A DNA stretch of 64,000 bases from Mercenaria mercenaria. Taxonomy: Eukaryota; Mollusca; Bivalvia; Venerida; Veneridae. Below are positions 53,851 through 64,000 of this stretch, one piece after another. A program made the position numbers and the translations under genes. Positions within the stretch are counted from its first letter, which is position 1. Every line of letters begins with the position of its first letter. The notes below the pieces were generated by a model. The model worked only from the letters and a program-made list of their open reading frames with translations. It was not told the DNA's origin and ran no database searches. The DNA is taken from contig NC_069375.1 of NCBI RefSeq assembly GCF_021730395.1, forward strand, positions 12,051,001-12,115,000. The letters are read 5' to 3'.

Positions 53851-54445
53851 TAGAACAACTTGTGACGTAATTATCACTTTCATTTCATTTCAGTCTGATG
53901 TTATGTCCAACTCAGCCACATCAGAACACAGGCTTAATCATTATTCGCATTTGGACTCCATAAATACATCCTATCTTCTTATTGAAATTTTTAACATTAC
54001 TAACTCTTTGTTCTTCCTGCACAAAAACCATACTTGTACATGTTGTCGATTATTATGTATTTAAGGTTTTTAAGGTGTTAGGTTTTTGCACCTATTTTTC
54101 TTATCACGTTGCTATTGGTCTCCTGGGTGGATTGAGTAGCTTGGGAGGCCTAGCACTGAATCACTTTTACTAACCCCCACGCATGGCCATTATATTCTGT
54201 CAAGAATGTTTGCCATTGCTATACAAGAAGAAGATGAAACAAATGGATAATGTCGGTCACTTTCTTGAGGTACTGCGAAGTGCTCATGACATGACATATC
54301 ATGTATTTCACAAGACATGCACAGGAATAAATTTGTTATTCAGAAATATTTTCTTTCCTTTATTTCCTTTATTTTGTTTCTTTTGAACCCAGAAGAAGGC
54401 TGTAGCTGAAACATTGGTGAAAAATAAAGTGACTTGTTGAATTTT
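53851..54445 (+). repeat. Possible retroelement 3-prime tail
   Basis: Ends with ccagaagaaggctgtagctg, aaacattggtgaaa and aataaagtgacttgttg, a wording often found at 3-prime ends of invertebrate retroelement copies. No reverse transcriptase motif seen; short frames here are not convincing. Confidence 0.3.
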
Positions 54446-55483
54446 TGAGTCGGCTAAAGGCTGAAAGCCTTTTGACGAGTCCTTGCTGTTCAGCGATTCT
54501 CTAAATGGACCGAATAACACGTGAAGGGATGTAGTTCCATTAGATTTCTCAAACTTCAAACAGTTCACTGCATGAATGAAGTTAAGTTGTGTCAATTCCC
54601 TTTGCTATGACCAATATACGATGTAATCTGTCATATTTATGTCTTGTAATTGTGCAATACTCGAATGTAACTCATTAAGCATAAATGTGCATTTTAAGAA
54701 TTGCGCAGGCTTACAAAGCTTGGGTAACATCCAGCGAAAGACAAAAAATAGTTCCACAGGTCTCCAGATAAGATGCTTATTAGCGTAAATTACGTATAGA
54801 AATAATGCAAATACGCATGTCTAATAATTTCTAAGCGTATAAAGACGTATATAAAATTACAGAAACGCACACAATGCTTTTTTAAAAACAAAATCTGAAT
54901 CGTCTGGATGCATTAGGTAACATAGCCGATCAGCCTTAATTCTCCCACATTGAACGTAAACACGCAGCGTATGATTTCTATAAACTTTGCGTGGGTTGAA
55001 TTTTGCAGTCAGTAAACGGATAAATTATCGGAAGAAGAAGCTCTTACTGGTTTGTTTAGTTACTACTGATATTAAAAATGATTTTAATTCTTATTTTTCG
55101 AGAAATAAACAAATCAGCGAAACATTAAGTTGTATTTTCTTGTAGTTTTTGAAATCGAAAGTAGATCGTCTATGTTTGGCTGCTTTCACAAAACGAAACA
55201 ACTTTTTTATGAAAAGATTTAAATAAGAGGTAATTTAACCATAAACTTCAATGTCAGATACTGCCAATTGCTGCTAAATGTCTTCGTATCATCACAATTT
55301 GTAAAATATATTGTTGAAACTGGAGAGAAGTGTAATCGTATCCGGATATAATATTTTGGGTAAATATCGAGCTGTGTTATGAAATTTTAAGAAAAAAACT
55401 AAAAACAAACTGAAACTGGTAGACTATATTGTCAGTACATCAATCATTAGCCGACTCAGGCCCTTCAGGCCTTTGATTTTTTG
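54446..55483. repeat. Segment bounded by gagtcggctaa / ttagccgactc hairpins
   Basis: gagtcggctaaaggctgaaagcc at 54450 and its inverted partner ttagccgactcaggcccttcaggcc at 55448, each with a short hairpin. About 1 kb, noncoding, possibly a MITE-like unit. Confidence 0.35.
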
Positions 55484-56959
55484 TAGTTTTGACTACTTTT
55501 AATGCCATCAGACATACATACTGAAATGTGGTAGAGTAAAAGTAAACATGTTGCTATTGAGAAAAGGCTTTAGGAAAGGGAAAAAAAGATTAGCACCATT
55601 TATATTTAGACTACCCTTGACTAGACCTGCAGAGGCTTAATTTGATTTGGTGGTGATCAGCATTCTAGGAGTCACAGATCTAAAACAGAGGAAAATCTTT
55701 AAATGACTACCACTTGGTGGATCTTTTCCAAACTTTGTCTATGATGTCCTTGTAGAGTTGAATCCCAAATTTTATTCAAGTTATTTTGATTGGCAGAACC
55801 AAAAATAGAAAAAACTGCGAATAACTTATTTTCATAAACCATCTGATGGATATTCTCCAAACTTATACAACTCTTATAGTTTCCTACTTTCTTTTAAACC
55901 CATTCTCACATTTTCTGGAATCTTTGACCCTATTTATACTTCAACCAACCTATTCAAAATGACTAAATAAAATGCAGGTCATTCGGTTTATTCCAGATTT
56001 CTTATACTTTCTAAAGTTAAAAATACAAAAATGATAAAAATATATAAAAATGCCCTTAAATATGCAGAATGTCCTTAAAATATTTCTATGTTATTTTAAA
56101 ATTCAGATTTTCTATATAACACTTGTTAAGCAGAAGTTTACAAAATTTGGAAATGTTATAAAGTAAAAATGAACAATATGAAAACTAATATAAAAAGTGT
56201 TTGAAATTCATAGTTTTTTGTTTTAAATAGTTTCCTATATAAAATCAAGATAAGTTCAATAGTCAGCTCTTTTGGATCAGTATCTCCAAAGTTACGACCC
56301 GTACATCAGTAAAATGGTGAAAATCGACAGTGTCCATCCAGTTTTCATAGTACCTTTCCTTTTATCAAAACATATGTATATGTAATATGTTTCACTGTGA
56401 AAGACAGCAGTATCTATCCCATTCTGGCAGCCCTTGTTGATGGAGTCAGTTTGATAAGTGAAGCATTTTTTGTAGGAACTAAACCAGACAGAATGTTTCT
56501 GTATCAGTTACAGGTCATGTTTGGTAAAGAGACAGTCTGAACTAGTACATTAACAGTAATGAGAATAAAATTAATTAAAAGTGGGAACACTGACGGGGAC
56601 TCCTTTCAGTTACTAGATTATATTTTCTAAAACCTGTACACTAGACTATATTTTCTAAAACCTTATTAATAGCTATACAGAAAATGTTTCAGTATGCCAA
56701 GAGTCTGATAAACAGCTGGTTACGACTAGCAGTCTGAGTTATATAAAACAAACTGCAATAATGCAAAAAGTGTTATTGTAAAAGAATGTTTTACAAGGTC
56801 AGGTTTAGTCCAGTGCATCATCAGAGTTTTATCCCTTGAATAAAATGAAACTCTGCTTGCTGCAGCATCAACGGCTCATACACCTTGGCTCACTTAAGCA
56901 GTTAATATAGACCTCAGCCATTTGCTAATGTTTAGAGATGGTACCTAAATTTTCATGTT
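55484..56959. other. Intergenic, nothing recognised
   Basis: AT-rich with scattered short words but no exon or repeat ends. Confidence 0.3.
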
Positions 56960-57910
56960 TTACCCCTAGGCATGTAGCGATTGACCTGTTCTCCCATCCG
57001 TTTTTCTGTCCATACAAATCAACTTGTTTAAAGCCCGCATTAAAAACCGATTAAGTTCATACTCACACTCGACAATCCTTGTGGCAATACCTACAAACTG
57101 ACCTATATGTAGATGACTATGACTCTCATATGGCCATCACCTTCAAACTCAAAACCTTCATAACATTTTGGTTTTACAGCCCGCATAAATGACCCAATTT
57201 AGTTCGTACTCGCATTATGCCCCTAAACATATAGCGATTGAACTGTCTGTTTGTCCATCCCTATGAACAAGATTGCCTACAGCCCACATTGATGACCCGA
57301 TTTAGTTCATACTCACACTAAACAATTCTTGTGGCAAGACCTACAAACTGACCTTATATTGATGACATTGACTCTCATATGACCCTCACCTTCAAACTTA
57401 AATCCTGAATGAAATCTGTTTGTCCGTCCGTATGACCTAGATAGCCCACAGTCCACATTAATGACTCCAGTTCATACTCCAACACAACAATCCTTGTGGT
57501 AAGACATACGAACTGACCTATATATAGATGACCTTGACCTTCACACTTTAAACTTTGATAAACAACATTTGTGGTCCTACAACCAACATAAATGACCCAA
57601 CTTAGGCCATACTCACACGGCAACAATCCTTGTGACAAGACCTACAAACTGACCTATATATAGATGAACTTAACCCTTTCTTGACCTTCACCTTAAAACT
57701 CAAAACCTTACAAACTGACCTATATATAAATGGCATTGACCCTGCTATGAAATACAGCTTCAATGAACAACATTTTTGGTCCTATAGTCCACATAAATGA
57801 CCCAATGTAGTTCTTACTCGTACTCAAGACTGGTGGCAAGGCCTACAAACTGACCTATATATATAGATGACCTTATCTTCACCTTTAAACTTAAAACCAC
57901 AAAAACATCA
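56960..57910. repeat. Degenerate tandem repeat
   Basis: Irregular copies of cctacaaactgacctatata, acaatccttgtggcaagacc and cataaatgacccaatttag (57092, 57338, 57503, 57640, 57709, 57842). Probably the worn core of a HINE-like element; ends not found. Confidence 0.5.
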
Positions 57911-58990
57911 TCTTTTGACATACACCTGGCATGACTTGCATTTTGAAAAGGCAGCTCCTTGTCTTCAATATGAAATGATGGCTTAGTGCACCAATTTACT
58001 AAACATGCCTATATTTTTCTTCTACTCCTCATAAAAACAGAAATATAAGATATTTAGAAATGATCATTTAAAAATATTAGTTCTAAGCAAAATGGACAAA
58101 TCCTGTTTTGATAGTTTTTCTTTGATTTTAGAATTTCACCAATTATAGTCTATATCACAGGTCATCACTGTGAGCAAGTATCTAAAGCTAAACACCGAAA
58201 CAGCTATTTGCAGTACAGTAACAATCTTTTAAAACAGTAAAATTTCTTGAATGAAATTGATGCATTCTTAGTTTCAGTGAAATTAAACTTTCTGGCAGTG
58301 CCTTGTGATGACTTTTCTTTTGCTTTAATGTCGGTACTTGGATGACAGCTTGTATATGTATGTACGTATGTAAAAAATGTAAATGTCCTGTTTTGCTTCA
58401 TATAACCTGTACTAAGTTGGTGCTCGGTAAAACAACCCAAAATAAAATTGATGTTGGCTTCACTATATTGCTCAAATTGTCCCCCTTGAATATTCTAGAG
58501 TAGATAACATATCTGTTATATTTTCAGTATTTGGATTGCTTAGAGCCCTAGACATGAGAATTTTGTACCAGTATTGCAGATGTCTGCTAATTTTGACTGA
58601 TTTTAATTGGACTGTCATCAAATAATAGCACATACAAGATAATATTGGTAAATGGTAGAGCTATATAGCACAGTAGGACACAGTTATATCAGATAAGAAA
58701 CTGGGAGATAGGTGCATGATATTTTATAAATACTTTAACAGCAGTGTTGAAAATTCTGTTCATTCAGAGCATATTGGACGAAAAGTAATAGCCAAAAAGG
58801 TAATTAATTCACTTTCCTTCAATCAGTATAAGTGATCTTTTATTCAGTTATGGAGTCTTTCTTCTTGACTTGCAGAAGATCGAGCTTTCTGCTTAATTTT
58901 CATTTATTTCTTAAGCTGGACTTATAAATTCAGCACACAACTTGATGTCTCCATTTCAAAAGCCGAACTTAAAAGTTTTTGATTCCGTTT
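57911..58990. other. Intergenic, nothing recognised
   Basis: AT-rich, no exon or element ends. Confidence 0.3.
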
Positions 58991-61317
58991 TTTAGCTCAC
59001 CTGTCACAAAGTGACAAGGTGAGCTTTTGTGATCGCGCGGTGTCCGTCGTCCGTCCGTGCGTGCGTCCGTGCGTGCGTGCGTCCGTAAACTTTTGCTTGT
59101 GACCACTCTAGAGGTCACATTTTTCATGGACTCTTTATGAAAGTTGGTCAGAATGTTCATCTTGATGATATCTAGGTCAAGTTCGAAACTGGGTCACGTG
59201 CCATCAAAAACTAGGTCAGTAGGTCTAAAAATAGAAAAACCTTGTGACCTCTCTAGAGGCCATATATTTCATAAGATCTTCATGAAAATTGGTCAGAATG
59301 TTCACCTTGATGATATCTAGGTCAAGTTCGAAACTGGGTCACGTGCCATCAAAAACTAGGTCAGTAGGTCTAAAAATAGAGAAACCTTGTGACCTCTTTA
59401 GCGGCCATATATTTCACAAGATCTTCATGAAAATTGGTCAGAACGTTCACCTTGATGATATCTAGGTCAAGTTCGAAACTGGGTCACGTGCCATCAAAAA
59501 CTAGGTCAGTAGGTCAAATAATAGAAAAACGTTGTGACCTCTCTAAAGGCCATATTTTTCATGGGATCTGTATGAAAGTTGGTCTGAATGTTCACCTTGA
59601 TGATATATAGGTCAAGTTCGAAACTGGGTTACGTGCGGTCAAAAACTTCGTCAGTAGATCTAAAACTAGAAAAACCTTGTGACCTCTCTAGAGGCCATAT
59701 ATTTCATGAGATCTTCATGAAAATTGGTCAGAATGTTCACCTTGATGATATCTAGGTCAGATTCAAAAATGGGTGAAGTGCCTTCAAAAACTAGGTCAGT
59801 AGGTCAAATAATAGAAAAACCTTGTGACCTCTTTAGAGGCCATATTTTTCATGGGATCTGTATGAAAGTTGGTCTGAATGTTCATCTTGATGATATCTAT
59901 GTCAAATTCGAAAGTGGGTCACGTGCCGTCAAAAACTAGGTCAGTAGGTCAAATAATAGAAAAACCTTGTGACCTCACTAAAGGCCATATTTTTCATGGG
60001 ATCTGTATGAAAATTGGTCTGAATGTTCATCTTGATAATATCTAGGTCAAGTTCGAAAGAGGGTCATGTGCGGTCAAAAACTAGGTCAGTATGTCTAAAA
60101 ATAGAAAAACCTTGTGACCTCTCTAGAGGCCATACTTTTAAATGGATCTCCATAAAAATTGGTCAGAATGTTCACCTTGATGATATCTAGGTCAAATTTG
60201 AAACTGGGTCACATGCCTTAAAAAATTAGGTCAGTAGGTCAAATAATAAAAAAACGTCGTGACCTCTCTAGAGGCCATACTTTTCATGGGGTCTGTATGA
60301 AAGTTGGTCTGAATGTTCATCTTGATGATATCTAGGTCAAGTTTGAAACTGGGTCAACTGCGGTCAAAAACTAGGTCAGTAGATCTAAAATTATTAAAAT
60401 CTTTTGACCTCTCTAGAGGCCATATTTTTCAATGGATCTTCATGAAAATTGATCTGAAAGTTCACCTTGATGATATGTATGTCAGTTTCGAAACTGTGTC
60501 ACGTGCGGTCAAAAAATAGGCCAGTAGGTATAAAAATAGAAAAACCTTGTGACCTCTCTAGAGGCCATATTTTTCATGGGATCTTCATGAAAATTAGGGA
60601 GAATATTCACCTTGATGATATCTAGGTAAAGTTTAAAACAGGGTCACGTACCTTCGAAAACTAGGTCAATAGGTCAAATAATAGAAAAACCTTGTGACCT
60701 CTCTAGAGACCATATTTTTCAATGAATCTTCATGAAAATTGGTCAGAATTTTTATCTTGATAATATCTAGTTCAATTTATTTCAATGAATTTTGGTCAGA
60801 ATGATTGCCTTGATGAAATCTAGGTCAGCTTCGAATATGGGCTATCTAGGGTCAAAAAGTAGGTCATTAGGTCAAATCAAAGAAAAACTTTGTGTATGCG
60901 ATAGAGGCTATATTTTTTTTTAATTGATCTTCATGAAATTCAGTCAGGATGATTGCCTTGATAAAATCTTGGTCAAGTTTGAATGTGGGTCATCTTGGGT
61001 CAAAAATTAGGTCACTAGGTCAGTCAAAGAAAAACCTTGCGCATGCAATAGAGGCTGTATTTTTCAATTGATCTTTATGAAATTTGGTCAGAATTATTGC
61101 CTTGATAAAATCTAGGTAGAGTTTGAATATTGGTCATCTGGGGTCAAAAACTAGGTCACTAGGTCAAATAAAAGAAATACTTGTGTTTGCTCCAATTTTA
61201 ATGATACTTGGTCAGAATATTTTTTTCCATGCAATCACTAGGTCTATGTTTACACTGTTATGGTGTATTGTGGTGTGTTTCTCAGGTGAGCGACCCAGGG
61301 CCATCTTGGCCCTCTTG
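58991..61317 (+). mobile_element. Chimeric HINE-like element (family I front, family V back)
   Basis: 58991-60777 is family I: TTTAGCTCACCTGTCAC start and 145-bp monomers in the same order as 51736. From about 60778 monomers switch to family V (tgtgtatgcgatagaggct, tcactaggtcaaat), and the end is the family V hairpin GGGCCATCTTGGCCC-TCTTG at 61317. Confidence 0.8.
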
Positions 61318-62176
61318 TTTTTTTTGCACCAAAGTTAAAACTTAAAAATTAAATTGATATCACTAATTCAACAAGAAAATGTTACATTGATCATGTGATT
61401 ATTTGTCAAATCGCGATTGTAGGGAAAAAAGCATAGATATGACAAACGTATGAACACAATTGCATCTTTAACATTTTTCATATAAGTTGAATGCTTCTTT
61501 TGAAAATGTAAGCAGTGGCTGATAAGCGAACAGTGCACGGATGTACAGACTGATCTTGGTCTGCACTTTTCACAAACTAAGGCAGAATCACTTTCCGCCA
61601 GCAGGCTTTAGGTGAATCAATTACGTTCACAAGCAGGACAAGTGAAGGTAGCCCGGACAAACTTAGTAAATGTATTAATCAAATCTCATCTACGTATAAT
61701 CGTTCAACAACAACAAATAACTCGTGCAATATGCATATCTAAAGTTTTAGACTTATTGTAAAGTTTAAAGGGCTGTAACTATGTTAAATGCTTTTTTCTG
61801 GAAATTAAAGATGTGCAATGACATTCTCTACCAAGGTTGGTTAAAATTCAACCTGCAGTTTTGGAGATGTGGGTCTGCCTATTTTTCCCAGACTGATAAT
61901 ATTTTAGTTTATACTGACATTAACTATCATTTTAAGTTTATTTGTTACACTTATAATATGATCAAATTATAATGTTTGAAACTGGTTTAAAGAAAGTAAT
62001 TTCAAATAAATAACAATCTATGCATTGACATTTTTTGCCATGGACTTTCTTTAAAAAAATTTTTTATGATTTTTACTTTCCTTTGAAACATTCATAAATA
62101 ACTACAGAATTTAGAGATTTCACTGAGGTTATGGAGAGTGAGATCTCTGAAAAGACTGTGTTATTTTTTATTTCAG
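61318..62176. other. Upstream of the LRR gene exon
   Basis: 61518-61615 holds a reversed, diverged piece of the piggyBac-type MITE (gaacagtgcacggatgtaca, ccagcaggctttagg). The rest is AT-rich; presumably intron or promoter of the LRR gene, with no exon recognised. Confidence 0.4.
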
Positions 62177-64000
62177 CAAAACATCAATTGCCCCTTAACA
62201 AGGACTTCAGCATGAGAAATATCATCACAATCGCCCCCCTTGTGATGTTCCTCTCCAAATCAGTGCTGTCTCAGAGTTGTGTTTCTCCAACAAGCAGCTG
62301 TGATTGTTTCCAAGAAAATGGAAACAAAATAATCAGCTGTCGTTATAAAAATTTGACAGAAATTCCGACATTTACGAACACTAATCAAGTTTATTACGAA
62401 ATACGATTTACTTCATCTGAAGAGACCGGAACGTGTCAGCCATCTTTTGGTTGTAACAATATCAGACAGATAGGAGCCAATGCATTTGCTAACTTAAAAG
62501 TGAGGAGAATAGATCTGCTAAATAATCCTATATCAACAATAGACCATGATGCTCTTAATGGTTTAACTCCAGAGCTGGAAGCTATTTTACTTGAAGGAGA
62601 TGGATCAAGTGGGATGCCATACCAAGCACTCGCCTCTCTAGATGAACATCTAAAAATTCTCCATCTTGAACACTATGGTCATCAGGTCATTCAGTCACCA
62701 GTTGTATTTCCATTTCCAAATCTAGAATCACTTACAATTAAAAAGTGGACAAGACTTGACGATGTCAATGCATATGTCTTCAATAAAATGCAGAATTTGA
62801 AGGAACTGAAGTTGATAACATTAAGAGCTCTTACTACTCTTCCAGTACCCGCTATTCAAAAGTTTTTGAATTTAACATCTATTGATATTATGGACACTGG
62901 TATAAGATCTATTTTTGGAGACACATTTACACCAATGGCAGTGCTACACGATGTCAAAATACGTAACAATATATACTTGAACACAATAGATCAAAGAGCA
63001 TTTAGCGGAATAACTGACACTTTGGAATATTTAGATGTCGACAATAATAATCTAAATAGTGTACTAAGTATTGAATTTCTCCGAAATGAAAACTGGCCCA
63101 TTTTAAGCCATTTAAACATTGGATATAACTACAATCTAAAGGACCTTCCAAGCGGAATATTCACCAGAACACCAACTTTAGCTTATCTAACATGCCAGGA
63201 TATTGGATTAACAAGAATAAACAAAGACATGTTTACTGGACTTTCAAATCTGCATACACTTGATCTGGCTTATAATGAAATAAGAACAGTTTCTGCAGAA
63301 ACATTTAAGAATTCACCCACTTTGGTTGAACTTCGACTGCATGACCAGCATAATAATGACTTTATAGACTTTCAAAATGATGCATTTAGTGGAATTGAAA
63401 CTTCCCTGGAGATACTTAGTCTTTTCAACAACAAGTTCAATGTTTCTCAATTTTGGATTGACATATCAAGGCTGTCAAATTTGTTAGTGCTAGAAGTTAT
63501 GGATACTGGTATTGAAAATATTCCTGATAAAGTTTTCAGAAACAACATAAAACTTACAAGTTTACACATGGCTGATAACAATATATCTTCAGTAAAACAA
63601 GATACATTTTTCGGTCCAAGAGATACACTGAGGACTATAGACCTTCAGAGAAACCAAATACAAACCATTGATCAATGTACATTGAATGACTTTCCTACCA
63701 AACCAGGGATGATGTTGGCAGGGAATCCACTGAACTGTGACTGTGATTTGCTTTGGTTATACGACTGGTTCAAACAGCAAAGTGACCAAGACAGAGTTGC
63801 CTATCAGGATATAGGAGCTTGTTCATCACCACCGTCTCTTGCTTATAAATACTTCACACAGTTCATTAGAAATGAAATGTGCCCTGGAGGAACGTCTGTC
63901 GTAACATGCCCAGATTTATACCGAACAACATTAATGTCCACTACTACTACCAGCACAACAACAACAACAATAACAACCCCGAAACCTACAACACCGCCTT
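62177..64000 (+). CDS. Extracellular leucine-rich repeat protein, 5-prime part (runs off window)
   Basis: Exon begins after acceptor tttttatttcag; ATG at 62212 opens 596 codons with no stop to the window end. Residues 1-22 look like a signal peptide (IITIAPLVMFLSKSVLS). A Cys-rich LRR N-cap follows (C23, C30, C32, C43), then leucine-rich repeats to about residue 500 (for example LDVDNNNLNSV, LNIGYNYNLKDLPSGIF, LHTLDLAYNEIRTV, LRTIDLQRNQIQTI). An LRR C-terminal cap starts NPLNCDCDLLWLYDWF (about 505) and ends near C557. From about 572 it turns Thr-rich, a likely O-glycosylated stalk. Slit, chaoptin and related receptors share this plan; paralogy and any membrane anchor are beyond the window. 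Function unknown; secretion or surface display is inferred. All LRR sequence shown is in one exon. Confidence 0.9.

Noticed and set aside
53843-54386. Short plus-strand frames upstream of the hairpin segment
   Set aside because: No family motif, no splice continuity, and they overlap a MITE fragment and a retroelement-like tail.
61781-61972. 63-codon frame before the LRR gene
   Set aside because: AT-rich, no signal or domain, not joined in phase to the LRR exon.

Overview
ORGANISM. This is nuclear DNA of an animal, very probably a bivalve mollusc; a venerid-type clam is my guess from the repeat style and cannot be proven here. The evidence is AT-rich sequence with short GT-AG exons in kilobase introns, animal gene families (endonuclease V, BTB-BACK-Kelch, extracellular leucine-rich repeat), and dense elements built as terminal hairpin + tandem core + terminal hairpin, as in bivalve Pearl-like / Helentron-related (HINE) elements. 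tRNA-derived SINEs and TTAA-flanked MITEs are also present. LAYOUT. 1-9250: repeat arrays (including a rolling-circle-type element nested inside a relative) and plain AT-rich sequence. 9255-28189, minus strand: an endonuclease V gene (ENDOV) that I could follow through ten exons; its introns hold about ten mobile elements, including a 3.9-kb DNA transposon with transposase and exonuclease remnants. 28190-30011: intergenic space between head-to-head genes. 30012-46928, plus strand: a seven-exon Kelch-like (KLHL) gene coding for 581 residues, whose introns hold HINEs, SINEs, MITEs and a duplicated 468-bp element. 47200-61317: almost all mobile or repetitive DNA with no host exon recognised, including a hAT-like transposase remnant and a chimeric HINE. 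62177-64000: start of a secreted or membrane leucine-rich-repeat protein gene that runs off the window. FUNCTION. The three host genes show no pathway link: ENDOV is an inosine-directed nuclease, the KLHL is a likely Cullin-3 substrate adaptor, and the LRR protein is extracellular. MAIN OBSERVATIONS. The window is a natural series of related rolling-circle-type elements. Their 3-prime hairpin stems differ in sequence but stay paired, their cores are 145- to 175-bp arrays (often dimeric), and they nest and recombine with each other. Several lie within 10-35 bp of host splice sites. The ENDOV reading also has Asn where the family's conserved late His (SxGH motif) is expected. I found no CRISPR array, bacterial operon, functional RNA gene or intact autonomous transposon.
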